The notes under the pieces are model-generated. The model saw only the letters and a program-made list of their open reading frames with translations. It was not told the origin of the DNA and searched no databases. Position numbers and translations under genes: made by a program. Below are positions 34,303 through 43,812 of a stretch of DNA of 64,000 nt, piece after piece. Numbering within the stretch: position 1 is the stretch's first letter; each line of letters opens with the position of its first letter. Where the stretch lies: NCBI GenBank assembly GCA_965247525.1, contig OZ252015.1:744001-808000 (forward strand). The letters run 5' to 3'. This DNA is from JAZKID01 sp965247525. Its GTDB lineage: Bacteria; Pseudomonadota; Alphaproteobacteria; Rhizobiales; UBA4765.

Positions 34303-34947
34303 TCAGGTTTTTGTAAAACGCGCTGATTTAATCATCGCGTCAATATCGCCGACCATATTGTCATAGTCCGCGCTCAGCACACTGCATTCGAACGAGTAAG
34401 CGCGGCCGACAACTTCAAAAAAGTTGACAAGGATCGTGACATCAGGGCGGCGTGCCGTTCCAGGCACAACCACGCGTGCCGAAATTCCGTTGGCGCCGTT
34501 GTTCGCAACCTTCGTGACAGAAATAACCTTGCGGCCGCCGCTGCCAACATTTTTTGTAATGAGATCGATGTTGCGTTTGTCGAACATAATCTTGTTGATC
34601 ATGGCTTGCGTAATTTTGTCGGGTTGCTTTGGTTTGCGAACCGTAAAACGGCAACTTGGCGCGGGCGCGCCCGGGCCTTCAACCATTGTCATTGTCGGGT
34701 CAGTCTTTTGCTTTTGCGGAAGCTCAAACACAAGCCAGCCTGGCGGAATTGTCACTTCAAGGTCGGAACGGCTGTCAGAATAATCATGTTCTTCACCAAG
34801 CGGCTTTTCGGCTGGCCCCGGCGCAGGTATCTGAATTTCTGTAATTTTTTTATTTTGCGCTTGTGCGTTTGCAGGCGTGATTACAAAAACTGGCACGAGG
34901 ATCGCACAGAAAACAAAACAAAAACGCGGCATCCAATATCCAGTCAT
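34303..34947 (-). CDS. Exported protein of unknown function
   Basis: A 214-residue protein with a signal peptide ending ANAQA and a single compact domain: VTIPPGWLVFELPQ, SCRFTVRKP, and a conserved-looking pair of cysteines (SCRF and FECSV). I do not recognise the family. AAGGAG lies nine bases before the ATG. It is convergent with the histidine kinase gene (2 bp gap) and divergent from the parA-like gene across an intergenic region holding a CtrA-type site. Confidence 0.7.
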   Translation of the reverse strand: MTGYWMPRFCFVFCAILVPVFVITPANAQAQNKKITEIQIPAPGPAEKPLGEEHDYSDSRSDLEVTIPPGWLVFELPQKQKTDPTMTMVEGPGAPAPSCRFTVRKPKQPDKITQAMINKIMFDKRNIDLITKNVGSGGRKVISVTKVANNGANGISARVVVPGTARRPDVTILVNFFEVVGRAYSFECSVLSADYDNMVGDIDAMIKSARFTKT

Positions 34948-35058
34948 CTGGGATACTCCTTAAAGCAAAATCGACACTGTCTTTTGCCAGATCAACAGTA
35001 GACCAGCAAGCGCCGTTCTTCCAAAACATTAGGTTCAAATCGTGACGCCCTTAAAGCA

Positions 35059-35073
35059 TTAACTGTTTATTAA
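35059..35073. promoter_or_regulatory. Perfect CtrA consensus box (TTAA-N7-TTAA)
   Basis: TTAA at 35059-35062 and 35070-35073 with a seven-base spacer, exactly the CtrA binding consensus. It is 111 bp from the 34947 start and 158 bp from the parA-like start, so either divergent gene could be controlled. The 15-base match could also occur by chance in AT-rich DNA. Confidence 0.5.
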
Positions 35074-35230
35074 GCAGAACACGGCACGAACAGAGTCAGC
35101 ATTCAGAGTCATGTGATGCAATGTTTTACAGATCAAGTAAAACATTACACAGATAAAAATGCATTTTAGACTTTCACGAATCGAGAAATTGATTCAGCTT
35201 CTTTCACTCGCGCTAACTGGAGATTTAGTT

Positions 35231-35911
35231 ATGAATGTAATCGTGTTTGCTTCGCGTAAAGGTGGTACCGGCAAAACGACGCTGGCCGCGCATCTTGCGA
35301 CCCATGCGCACAAAACCTCGAAACCCTGCATGTTGATCGATGCTGACCCGCAAGGCTCGCTGACACTTTGGCAGAATCTTCGTGAAACCCAAGAACCACC
35401 TATTAAAAGTGCAACAAATTCCGTGACCAGCATCGTCAGCGCCGCAAAGCGCGATGGCTATGAGTGGGTTTTCATTGATACACCGCCGAATATGTCGGGT
35501 GTTGTACAAGACGCGATCCGCAATGCGACAATGGTTATCATTCCTTCACGCCCCGGTGTTTTTGATATAAGCGCCGTTCGGGAAACAATCGCGGTCTGCC
35601 GCTCACTTCGCAAACCTTATGCTGTTGTCATCAATGGCGCACCGGCGCTGCGTGACGGTCAGGAAAGTCCTCTTGTCACAGTTGCAAGAGATGCACTTGA
35701 ACAATTTCGTGCACCCATCTGGGGTGGACAAATCAGCAACCGTGCAAGTCTCCAGACATCGCTCGGTTATGGCGAAGGCGCACGTGAATTTGACCCGACA
35801 AGCCGCGCTGCTGAAGAAATCAGCCGTCTCTGGTCAGCTGTTGAACGGTCAATTAAAGCGATCAATACCAAATCATCGGGCAATGGCACGATGCATAAGC
35901 AAGCCGCTTAA
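35231..35911 (+). CDS. Orphan ParA/MinD-family ATPase
   Basis: A 226-residue Walker-type cytoskeletal ATPase. The deviant Walker A motif is RKGGTGKTT at residues 8-16, Walker A' is LIDADPQGS, and Walker B is VFIDTPP. No parB, no plasmid partition sites and no minC/minE lie nearby, so it is an orphan ParA that could position a chromosome region, chemoreceptor cluster or polar protein. A GGAG seven bases upstream selects the ATG at 35231 over the longer ORF. Ended by a terminator at 35932. Confidence 0.9.
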   Translation: MNVIVFASRKGGTGKTTLAAHLATHAHKTSKPCMLIDADPQGSLTLWQNLRETQEPPIKSATNSVTSIVSAAKRDGYEWVFIDTPPNMSGVVQDAIRNATMVIIPSRPGVFDISAVRETIAVCRSLRKPYAVVINGAPALRDGQESPLVTVARDALEQFRAPIWGGQISNRASLQTSLGYGEGAREFDPTSRAAEEISRLWSAVERSIKAINTKSSGNGTMHKQAA

Positions 35912-35931
35912 ATACAAAATTTAAAATTTTT

Positions 35932-35979
35932 AAAACCGCTTCCTCTTTCCAGAAACCGGAAACAGGCAAGCGGTTTTTT
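35932..35979 (+). terminator. Terminator after the parA-like gene
   Basis: Outer stem AAAACCGCTT / AAGCGGTTTT, inner stem CCTC-TTTCC with GGAAA-CAGG, T tract reaching the stop codon of the convergent gene. Confidence 0.9.
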
Positions 35980-37961
35980 CATATCTGGAGTTCTTTCAGA
36001 TCTTTAAAAAGCGCGAGTGCTTCCGGATTGGCAAGCGCCTCACTGTTTTTGACAGGCTGCCCATGCACAATACTGCGCACGGCAAGCTCTACCAATTTGC
36101 CTGATTTTGTGCGCGGTAAATCAGCTACGGCAATGATTTTTGCGGGAACATGACGCGGCGAAGCACCATTGCGGATCTGCGCTTTAATCTGCGCTTTCAG
36201 CGCATCATCCAAGACAACGCCGCTTTTCAGTTTAACGAAAAGAACCACACGCACATCATCGTCAAAGTCTTGACCAATGCACAAAGATTCCAGCACATCT
36301 GGAATTTTTTCAACCTGCGCATAAATTTCAGCAGTGCCGATCCGTACCCCGCCGGGGTTTAGCGTAGTGTCAGATCGGCCATGAATAATTATGCCGCCAT
36401 TTGCTGTCCATTCAGCAAAATCACCATGGCACCAAACATTTTCAAAACGCTCGAAATAAGCAGCGCTGTATTTTTTGCCCTCAGGATCATTCCAGAATTT
36501 AATCGGCATGCAAGGGAAAGCTTTGGTACAAACCAATTCTCCTTTTACGCCAGCGGGTACAGGCCTGCCCTCTTCATTAAACACATCGACCGCCATCCCA
36601 AGACCGGCAGATTGAATTTCGCCGCGATAGACAGGTTGTGTCGGATCACCGAGGACAAAACACGAGACGATGTCTGTTCCGCCTGAAATTGAGGCGAGAT
36701 GCAGGTCAGTTTTAATTGCGCGATAGACATACTCAAACCCGTCATCGCTGAGCGGAGAACCGGTCGATGTCATGGTGCGAAGCTGCGACAGATCATGCGT
36801 TAATTTTGGCGCGACATCCGCTTTGCGAAGGCCCTCGATATATTTTGCAGACGTGCCAAACAAAGTCATGCGCTCGTCCTGCGCATAATCAAACAAGATT
36901 TTTTCCGACGCTGCAAAAGGCGAGCCGTCATACAGCAAAAGCGTTGCGCCGCTGGCAAGACCAGTGACCAGCCAGTTCCACATCATCCAGCCGCATGTGG
37001 TATAATAAAATACGCGGTCGCCGCGACGTATATCGCAGTGCAGTTGATGCTCTTTCATCAGCTGCAGCAGCGGTCCGCCCGTATTATGGACGATGCATTT
37101 TGGAATGCCCGTCGTACCAGACGAGAATAAAATAAACAGCGGGTGATTAAAATCGACCGGCACAAATTCAAGCGGCTTTGCCGGAAAGCGCGCTACAATG
37201 TCGCCAAGCGTTGAAAAGCCGTTCTGTGCAGTTTGTGCAGTTGATGATGCATCAATGTAAGGCACGATCAGGCATGGCGGCGCACCGGGCAGTTTTGCCG
37301 CAATTTCGGCGACGCGTTCTGTAATCGAAATTTTCTTGCCGTTGTACCACACACCGTCACAGGCCACGAACAGCTTGGGCTCGATCTGCACAAACCTGTC
37401 GAGCACACCTTGCACGCCAAAATCTGGCGAGCAGGATGAAAACACAACACCCATGCTGGCGCAGGCCAGCATCAATGCAATTGTTTCAGGGAGATTGGGC
37501 ATCATGGCGGCAACGCGGTCGCCGGCTTCAAGATTTTCGCTTTGCAGGTATTGCTGCAGTGATGACACCATCGCTTTAAGCTCAGCGCGGCTCATCCGGC
37601 GTTTGACTTTGTCCTCGCCCCAAAACACAAGTGCTTCAAAATTATCATCGCCTTGCAACAGGTTCTCGGCAAAATTCAGCTTTGCATCGGCAAAGAAAGC
37701 CTGCGGGCGACCATCTGGTTTTCGCATCTTTTTGTCATCGGTCAGCACAGTTTCGCCCTTGTGCCCGATAACGCCGCAATAATCCCAGATTGCTGACCAG
37801 AACTGTGCGGGCTGGCTGATTGAAAACTGGTGAAGCGCGCGGCTATCTGCAACATCGACAGAGTGGTGCGTTGAAACAAAAGCCATAAAACGCGCCATAT
37901 GTGTCGATGCCGCATGGTCAGCATCAGGTCGCCACAGGCATTTTGTCTCATGCATAGTCAT
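35979..37961 (-). CDS. Acetoacetate--CoA ligase
   Basis: A 660-residue adenylate-forming enzyme that activates acetoacetate to acetoacetyl-CoA for ketone-body or PHB use. ANL-superfamily motifs are visible: FILFSSGTTGIPKCIVH (P-loop), YYTTCGWMMWNW, SISGGTDIV, HGRSDTTLNPGGVRIGTAEIY and the C-terminal PRTKSGKLVE with the catalytic Lys. Length and the N-terminal FMAFVS...ALHQFSI region match acetoacetyl-CoA synthetase (AacS) rather than acetyl-CoA synthetase. Its presence with a phasin suggests PHA metabolism. Confidence 0.95.
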   Translation of the reverse strand: MTMHETKCLWRPDADHAASTHMARFMAFVSTHHSVDVADSRALHQFSISQPAQFWSAIWDYCGVIGHKGETVLTDDKKMRKPDGRPQAFFADAKLNFAENLLQGDDNFEALVFWGEDKVKRRMSRAELKAMVSSLQQYLQSENLEAGDRVAAMMPNLPETIALMLACASMGVVFSSCSPDFGVQGVLDRFVQIEPKLFVACDGVWYNGKKISITERVAEIAAKLPGAPPCLIVPYIDASSTAQTAQNGFSTLGDIVARFPAKPLEFVPVDFNHPLFILFSSGTTGIPKCIVHNTGGPLLQLMKEHQLHCDIRRGDRVFYYTTCGWMMWNWLVTGLASGATLLLYDGSPFAASEKILFDYAQDERMTLFGTSAKYIEGLRKADVAPKLTHDLSQLRTMTSTGSPLSDDGFEYVYRAIKTDLHLASISGGTDIVSCFVLGDPTQPVYRGEIQSAGLGMAVDVFNEEGRPVPAGVKGELVCTKAFPCMPIKFWNDPEGKKYSAAYFERFENVWCHGDFAEWTANGGIIIHGRSDTTLNPGGVRIGTAEIYAQVEKIPDVLESLCIGQDFDDDVRVVLFVKLKSGVVLDDALKAQIKAQIRNGASPRHVPAKIIAVADLPRTKSGKLVELAVRSIVHGQPVKNSEALANPEALALFKDLKELQI

Positions 37962-38110
37962 AAGCCCTGATGTGCCATGCCTGCCCCGCCGTGAAAAGGG
38001 CGGATGCTGTTTCTGCAGCGCATTTTATCTTGAAAACGGGGTTGTGGTCGGGGAATTGAGGTGGCTAATGTCTCTTCTAGAACGACCCTGTTTGAGAAAG
38101 CCGACCACCG

Positions 38111-39901
38111 ATGCCGCTGACGCGCCGCACCTGTATCAGCCTTGCGCTTCTGGCGCTTTTTGTCGTTGCCATGGCTGCGCCCTACACCATGCCGCTGTCA
38201 CGCGTGCAACAATTGGCGGCTGTCAAAGTGTCAGCGCTTTTTGGCCAGGATGTCAGCTTCACAAACGCCACCCGCCAGTTTGGCTTTCCACTGCCGACTT
38301 ATGCGCTGCAAAATGTACAGATTTCGGGAAGCACAAACGGCCCTGTGCTGTTGCTGGCGCCGCGTATCGAAGCTGAGTTATCTTTATTGTCATTATTAGC
38401 GGGGACAATTGATATTTCCAGCCTTTCGATCATCACGCCCAAAATCGTGCTGTCAAATGATCGTCTGGGCCGTAGCAATTGGCGCAGTGCCGCCTCGATG
38501 CTGGCTTTGTTTGATCCTCAACAAATCACGGCGCAGGGCAAGCCGCCAACCTTTTTAACGATCGGTGATATTCGCCTCATCAACGGCTCGGTGCTTTACA
38601 GCGACGCTGTCACCGGAACGCGCACGCAGATGACGGATGTGAACGTGTTGCTTCACTGGCCTGACCTGACACAGCGTTTTGCGTTGCGCGGCCAGATGGT
38701 GATGAACGGCAGTCCCGTTAAATTTAACGCCTCACTTTCAAAACCTGCCGCTTTGTTTCAAAAAAGCATTTCACCTTTTGATCTCAATCTCGATATCGGC
38801 GGCCTAAGCGCCGCTTTGAGCGGTGAGGTTTTTGCCGATGACAATTTTCAGGCCGATGCGGATTTGCGCCTGACCGCACCTTCCCTTCACGCACTGACGG
38901 CGCTGATCATGCCGCAGCTTCAAGACGTGCCCGAGATTGGTACGATAGGCGCTAAAGCACGCCTGAAGATCAAACAGCGCACGACACTTCTTGAAAATGC
39001 CAGGCTCGATATCGGCACATCGCATGGCGAAGGCACGCTTGCTCTGCAGCGCGACACATCAAGGCCATCCTTGCAGGGCACGCTCGATTTTGACATTGTC
39101 GACCTTCGCCCTTTTTTCAAAGACAATGTTGAAATTTTAAGCGCTGCCCGAAATTTTGGCGATAAAACTGCACCGAACGGTGCATTGCAGCCTCTCACCG
39201 CTCTTGATCTCGATGTGCGTATTTCAGCTGAAAAACTTTTTGCCTCAACCAGTGTTATTGAAAAAGCGGCTTTGTCAGTTTTGGCAAAACCAATGCGCAT
39301 GGAAATAAGCCTTGGCGATGGCGAAGCTTATGGAGGCAAAGTCGCGGCGCGTCTTGTCGCCGAACAGGTTGACGCAAAGCTCAAAACCTCTGCCACTGTG
39401 AATTTTGATAATATTAGAACAGACGATGCACTGCGTGAAATATTCGGTGTTGTGCGCCTCACGGGTTTAAGCTCGCTCTCCTTGTCGTTAATGGGAGAAG
39501 GAAAAACATCGGCGGATATTCTGGCGTCACTTACCGGGGATGCGGCATTCAAGCTGACCGATGGCAGTTTGGCGGGCGCTGATTTGTCCGCCCTAATGGC
39601 GCATAGCGGCAGCAATTTTATTGATGCGCTTCTGGCCGCGCGCAATGGCGCCAGCACCATCAACCAAGCGTCAGCACATTTTGCCATCGCAAATGGCGCA
39701 GCTCACACGGATGACGCCGGCATGGTCGGGCCAGGTTATGCGGTTCAACTGAGCGGCGATATTAAATTGCCATCACCCGGCTTTGACATGACAGGCAGCG
39801 TGACACCAAGCGCAGTAGATGAGAGCGGCAAACACTTTCCATTTGTCATCAAAGGCCCGCTGACAAGCCCGTTGATTGCACCCGCGGGTGGGGGGTTGTA
39901 G
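38111..39901 (+). CDS. AsmA-family envelope protein
   Basis: A 596-residue protein with an N-terminal membrane anchor (SLALLALFVVAMAAPY) followed by a long beta-rich periplasmic region. The AsmA pattern is visible: an early GFPLPTYALQNVQISG segment, and a C-terminal domain with LTGDAAFKLTDGSLAGADLSALM and DMTGSVTP. AsmA-like proteins are thought to move lipids between membranes. The 6-bp gap to the restriction-modification gene is suggestive but probably accidental. No clear ribosome-binding site is visible before the ATG. Confidence 0.8.
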   Translation: MPLTRRTCISLALLALFVVAMAAPYTMPLSRVQQLAAVKVSALFGQDVSFTNATRQFGFPLPTYALQNVQISGSTNGPVLLLAPRIEAELSLLSLLAGTIDISSLSIITPKIVLSNDRLGRSNWRSAASMLALFDPQQITAQGKPPTFLTIGDIRLINGSVLYSDAVTGTRTQMTDVNVLLHWPDLTQRFALRGQMVMNGSPVKFNASLSKPAALFQKSISPFDLNLDIGGLSAALSGEVFADDNFQADADLRLTAPSLHALTALIMPQLQDVPEIGTIGAKARLKIKQRTTLLENARLDIGTSHGEGTLALQRDTSRPSLQGTLDFDIVDLRPFFKDNVEILSAARNFGDKTAPNGALQPLTALDLDVRISAEKLFASTSVIEKAALSVLAKPMRMEISLGDGEAYGGKVAARLVAEQVDAKLKTSATVNFDNIRTDDALREIFGVVRLTGLSSLSLSLMGEGKTSADILASLTGDAAFKLTDGSLAGADLSALMAHSGSNFIDALLAARNGASTINQASAHFAIANGAAHTDDAGMVGPGYAVQLSGDIKLPSPGFDMTGSVTPSAVDESGKHFPFVIKGPLTSPLIAPAGGGL

Positions 39902-39907
39902 ACGCGT

Positions 39908-42900
39908 ATGACCCTGCATTATGTCAACGAATTCCTGAAACAGCTCGACAGGCTGAAAAAGCTCTCCGGCAGCTTGAATGAACAGACAATACGTGGAGCA
40001 TTTAGGCAACTTTTGGCCGATTGGGCGCGTGGGCAAAACCTCACCCTGATCGAAGAACTGGAATATGAAACGCGCCTGAAAACAAAAGTCTATCCAGACG
40101 CCACCATTCTGCACGACCTGCGCGTACCGTTAGGTTATTGGGAGGCCAAAGACACACAAGATAATCTTAACGAAGAAATAGAAAAGAAATTTCGCAAGGG
40201 CTATCCCAAAGACAACATTATCTTCGAAAATTCGCATACAGCTGTACTTTATCAAAATGGCATCGAAGTTGCGCGCGTGGCCGATATGCTGGACACAAAA
40301 GCGCTTCATCACCTACTCAGCCTTTTCTTTTCCTATGAACGGCAGGAAATCCATGATTTCCGCAAAGCTGTTGGGCAGTTTAAGCAGGATATTCCTGCGG
40401 TACTGGAAGCGCTGCGTGAGAAGATTGACGCTGCTTATGCCGCAAACAAACCCTTTCAAACAACGGCACAGAAATTTTTGAAGCACGCGAAAGATACGAT
40501 CAACCCGGCTTTGACGGAAGCAGATGTGCGCGAAATGCTGATACAGCACATCCTTACCGAAGAGATTTTCGCGCATGTGTTCAACAACAGCGATTTTCAC
40601 CGCGAGAATAATATCGCCAAAGAACTTTATGCCTTGGAGAGCCAGTTTTTTACGGGGCAGGTGAAGCGCGAAACGCTGAAAAGTCTGGAGACCTATTACG
40701 CCACCATCCGTGCCAACGCGGCGCTGATCACCAGCCACACTGAAAAGCAGACCTTTCTCAAAGTTATCTATGAGAATTTTTACAAGGTTTATAACCCTAA
40801 AGCCGCAGATCGTCTGGGTGTGGTTTATACGCCGCAAGAAATTGTCCGCTTCATGATCGAAAGCGCCGACTGGCTGTGCCAAAAGCATTTCGGCAAAAGC
40901 CTGATCGACCGTGACGTTGAAATCCTCGATCCCGCGACAGGTACTGGCACTTTCATCTGCGAATTGATCGAGCATTTTCGCGGGGACGCAAAAAAACTTA
41001 AACATAAATATGAGAATGAATTGCACGCCAATGAAGTGGCGATCCTGCCCTATTATGTCGCCAACCTGAACATTGAGGCGACTTATGCTGCGATCACTGG
41101 TAGCTTTGCTGAATATCCGAATTTATGCTTTGTTGATACGCTCGACAATGTGGCGGGCTTGGGCATCCGTTCCGGCTTTCAACATGAATTTTTCGGCGCG
41201 ATGTCGGAAGAAAATATCGAGCGTGTGAAGCGGCAGAATAAGCGCAAGATCACGGTGGTGATCGGCAACCCGCCCTATAACGCCAACCAGGCCAATGAGA
41301 ACGACAACAACAAGAACCGCGAATACAAGCGCATCGACCAGCGCATCAAGGACACCTATATCAAGCAGTCCACAGCGCAAAAGACGAAACAGTATGATCC
41401 GTTTGTAAGATTTATAAGGTGGGCGTCTGATCGCGTACATGACGACGGCATGTTAGCTTTTATCGTCAATCGTAAGTTTATTGACGGAAAAAATTTTGAT
41501 GGTTTTAGAAAAGCGATAGCTAAAGAATTCAACGACATATGGGTTGTTGATCTTGGTGGTGATTACAAAATTAAAGGTATAGGGGGCGGAGAAAATGTTT
41601 TCGGAATTGGTACAGGTGTAGCAATTTTGTTTTTGATCAAATCACAATTGCAAAAACAAAATTTTATATTTTACTTATCAACGGGGTGCATAAAAGCTTC
41701 TGATAAATTAGCATGGCTTAATACTATGGATCTTTCAGAACAAAAACCTGAGCTGATAAAACCTGATGAGAAAGGTTATTGGGTTGATTTCCCGCAAAAT
41801 GAATTTATTTCAGAAATTAGATTGGCATCTAAGGAAACTAAAAAAGGTTTGCGAGGCAATAAAAATCCAGCACTATTTAAAAATTATTCTTTAGGAATAT
41901 CAACAAATAGAGATGAATGGGTTTATGGATTTTCTAACGAGGGCATTATTCAAACGTTTCAATATTTAAAAGATATTTATTGCCATACTAAAAACGCGAA
42001 TCTTGACAAGAATATTAAATGGTCAAGAAATTTAAAGCGTCGCCATAAGTCTCAAGAGCAACAGAAAGATAATTTGAATAACAGAGATATTCTTTACAGG
42101 CCGTTTATAAAAAAGATTCTTGCCGATTCTAATATTTTCGTTGACGAGCGTGGAGCCGCCGATCAAGTTTTTTTAAAGGATAACTTCTGTATAGGCTTCA
42201 CAGATCCTACAGGCCAAAAGCCATGGATGGTGATGGCTTGTAACGTACTTCCAGATTTACATATGGTCGGTTCTGGGGCGGGAACGGTCTGCATAGGAAG
42301 GTATAGTTTTTATTCAAATGGCGAAAAAATCGACAACATCACCGACTGGGGGCTGAAACAGTTTGTCGACCATTACGGCAAAGACAAAAAACGGCCCATC
42401 ACCAAAGACACGATTTTTCATTATGTTTACGGTGTGCTGCATGACCCCGTTTACCGCGAGAAATACGCGCTGAACCTAAAGCGCGAATTTCCGCGCCTGC
42501 CGTTTTATAACGACTTCTGGCAATGGGCGACATGGGGGGAGCAGCTGATGGAACTGCATATTGGCTTTGAAGAGGTCGTGCCTTTCGACTTGCAGCGCAG
42601 CGACACGACCGACACCAAAGCGCGTGAGGCAAAGCTTGCGCCCAAAACCATGCTGAAAGCCGACAAGGAAAACGGTGTCATCATCCTCGACAGTGAAACC
42701 CGGCTCTGCGGCATTCCGCGCGAGGCATGGGACTATCGCCTTGGCAACCGCTCGGCGCTGGAATGGATTCTCGACCAATACAAGGAGAAGACTCCTAAAG
42801 ACCCGACCATCCGCGAAAAGTTCAACACCTACCGCTTTGCCGATTACAAAGAAAAGGTCATCGACCTTCTCCTGCGCGTAACGCGCGTCAGCGTGGAGAC

Positions 42901-42940
42901 TGTCGCGATTACCGAGGCGATGAAAGAAATGAAACGGTGA
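39908..42940 (+). CDS. Type IIG-like restriction-modification enzyme (nuclease + N6-adenine methylase fusion)
   Basis: A 1010-residue single-chain RM enzyme. Residues 1-130 look like a PD-(D/E)xK nuclease: PD at 63-64 and WEAK (E79, K81). A helical region follows (130-290), then the methyltransferase: TPQEIVRFM near 308, motif I DPATGTGTF at 341-349 and motif IV NPPY at 454-457, the adenine-methylase form. Residues about 500-800 should be the target-recognition region; the DNA there (about 41400-42330) is much more AT-rich than its surroundings, suggesting exchange by recombination. There is no helicase domain, which separates it from full Type ISP enzymes. The stop overlaps the next gene by four bases. 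It would cut unmodified foreign DNA and methylate the host's. Confidence 0.9.
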   Translation: MTLHYVNEFLKQLDRLKKLSGSLNEQTIRGAFRQLLADWARGQNLTLIEELEYETRLKTKVYPDATILHDLRVPLGYWEAKDTQDNLNEEIEKKFRKGYPKDNIIFENSHTAVLYQNGIEVARVADMLDTKALHHLLSLFFSYERQEIHDFRKAVGQFKQDIPAVLEALREKIDAAYAANKPFQTTAQKFLKHAKDTINPALTEADVREMLIQHILTEEIFAHVFNNSDFHRENNIAKELYALESQFFTGQVKRETLKSLETYYATIRANAALITSHTEKQTFLKVIYENFYKVYNPKAADRLGVVYTPQEIVRFMIESADWLCQKHFGKSLIDRDVEILDPATGTGTFICELIEHFRGDAKKLKHKYENELHANEVAILPYYVANLNIEATYAAITGSFAEYPNLCFVDTLDNVAGLGIRSGFQHEFFGAMSEENIERVKRQNKRKITVVIGNPPYNANQANENDNNKNREYKRIDQRIKDTYIKQSTAQKTKQYDPFVRFIRWASDRVHDDGMLAFIVNRKFIDGKNFDGFRKAIAKEFNDIWVVDLGGDYKIKGIGGGENVFGIGTGVAILFLIKSQLQKQNFIFYLSTGCIKASDKLAWLNTMDLSEQKPELIKPDEKGYWVDFPQNEFISEIRLASKETKKGLRGNKNPALFKNYSLGISTNRDEWVYGFSNEGIIQTFQYLKDIYCHTKNANLDKNIKWSRNLKRRHKSQEQQKDNLNNRDILYRPFIKKILADSNIFVDERGAADQVFLKDNFCIGFTDPTGQKPWMVMACNVLPDLHMVGSGAGTVCIGRYSFYSNGEKIDNITDWGLKQFVDHYGKDKKRPITKDTIFHYVYGVLHDPVYREKYALNLKREFPRLPFYNDFWQWATWGEQLMELHIGFEEVVPFDLQRSDTTDTKAREAKLAPKTMLKADKENGVIILDSETRLCGIPREAWDYRLGNRSALEWILDQYKEKTPKDPTIREKFNTYRFADYKEKVIDLLLRVTRVSVETVAITEAMKEMKR

Positions 42941-43443
42941 CCACCGAGATGCGTGATCGTGACGAAAAAGAAGAGTTTCTGAAACTCAGCGGTTCTGCAA
43001 GGCAGTGGACTACGTTTTGCATTGAAATGGTTAAAGCGTATCCTGACATTTCGTCTGTAATTTCGAGCTGGCATCAGACCTATCATGAAAGCTTAATACT
43101 CGCTGCTGCCGAAACTTTGCCTAAATGTGTCGCGCTGTTTCATCGTGACGGAAATGATCCCGGTTTTAATTTTTCTGCAGGTTATTATCCTGCGCTTGTT
43201 AATGCCGGCTGTTTCTGTCTTGATAACACGCGCTGCGACAACCTCGCCGCTTTCACATTTTTAATGGTGCGACTTTTCGGTGGAAAAGTACGCCCTTTTT
43301 TGCCATCTATTTATGGAGCGTGTCTTTTACACCCTAATTGCCAGACCGCGACAGCAGATGCGCTAAATGACGCATTTTGGGAAATGCAAAGGGATTGGGG
43401 AAACCATGAGCCTGTTTATTTTCCAAAGAAGCAGGGTGTTTAA
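42937..43443 (+). CDS. Unknown protein coupled to the restriction-modification gene
   Basis: A 168-residue protein I do not recognise. It starts at a GTG inside the GTGA overlap with the RM stop (an ATG at 42949 is an alternative), so the two are almost surely co-translated. It is soluble and has five cysteines within about 50 residues, including KCVALF, GCFCLDNTRCDN and a late GACLLHPNC. These could bind a metal. It might be a modifier, inhibitor or toxin partner of the RM enzyme; this is guesswork from position. Confidence 0.65.
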   Translation: MTTEMRDRDEKEEFLKLSGSARQWTTFCIEMVKAYPDISSVISSWHQTYHESLILAAAETLPKCVALFHRDGNDPGFNFSAGYYPALVNAGCFCLDNTRCDNLAAFTFLMVRLFGGKVRPFLPSIYGACLLHPNCQTATADALNDAFWEMQRDWGNHEPVYFPKKQGV

Positions 43444-43610
43444 GAGCAACCCGCATTTCGCTTAAAGCTTAAGGCGTTCCGCGCTCAATTTATGCCACAG
43501 ACATAAAGTGCCAGCTTCGCTGTCGCGCTTCACCTGGCGCGTCGCTATGGCTCCTTGCCATTCACGCCTTAAAACATTTTTTAAGACTGACGCGCGGCGC
43601 AGCCGCTTGT

Positions 43611-43661
43611 CATTAAACCCAAAAATTGCCCCACTGGGGCAATTTTAAAACGGGTTTAATG
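43611..43661 (-). terminator. Long hairpin between the RM cluster and tRNA-Phe
   Basis: CATTAAACCC / GGGTTTAATG outer arms and AAAATTGCCCC / GGGGCAATTTT inner arms, loop ACT. It directly follows the tRNA-Phe 3' end on the minus strand and also sits after the 42937 gene, so it may terminate both. The 43444-43610 stretch holds no ORF I can support. Confidence 0.75.
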
Positions 43662-43734
43662 GTGCCCGAGGGCGGTCTCGAACCACCGACACGACGATTT
43701 TCAGTCGTCTGCTCTACCCCTGAGCTACTCGGGC
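43660..43734 (-). tRNA. tRNA-Phe (GAA)
   Basis: Minus-strand cloverleaf: acceptor GCCCGAG/CTCGGGC, anticodon loop TGAAAAT (anticodon GAA), T-loop GGTTCGAGACC, encoded CCA. Confidence 0.97.
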
Positions 43735-43812
43735 CTTGATGCCATAAAAACATATTTCAGGTAACAAGAGTTAAGTGCTTAACCGCTCCGCGATGGGCTG
43801 TAAAGCGCTGCG

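Noticed and set aside
36150..36686. ORFs antisense to the acetoacetate--CoA ligase gene
   Set aside because: They lie wholly inside a well-supported gene and match nothing recognisable.
43444..43812. Integration site of a genomic island at tRNA-Phe
   Set aside because: No repeated copy of the tRNA 3' end and no integrase gene were seen near the RM genes.
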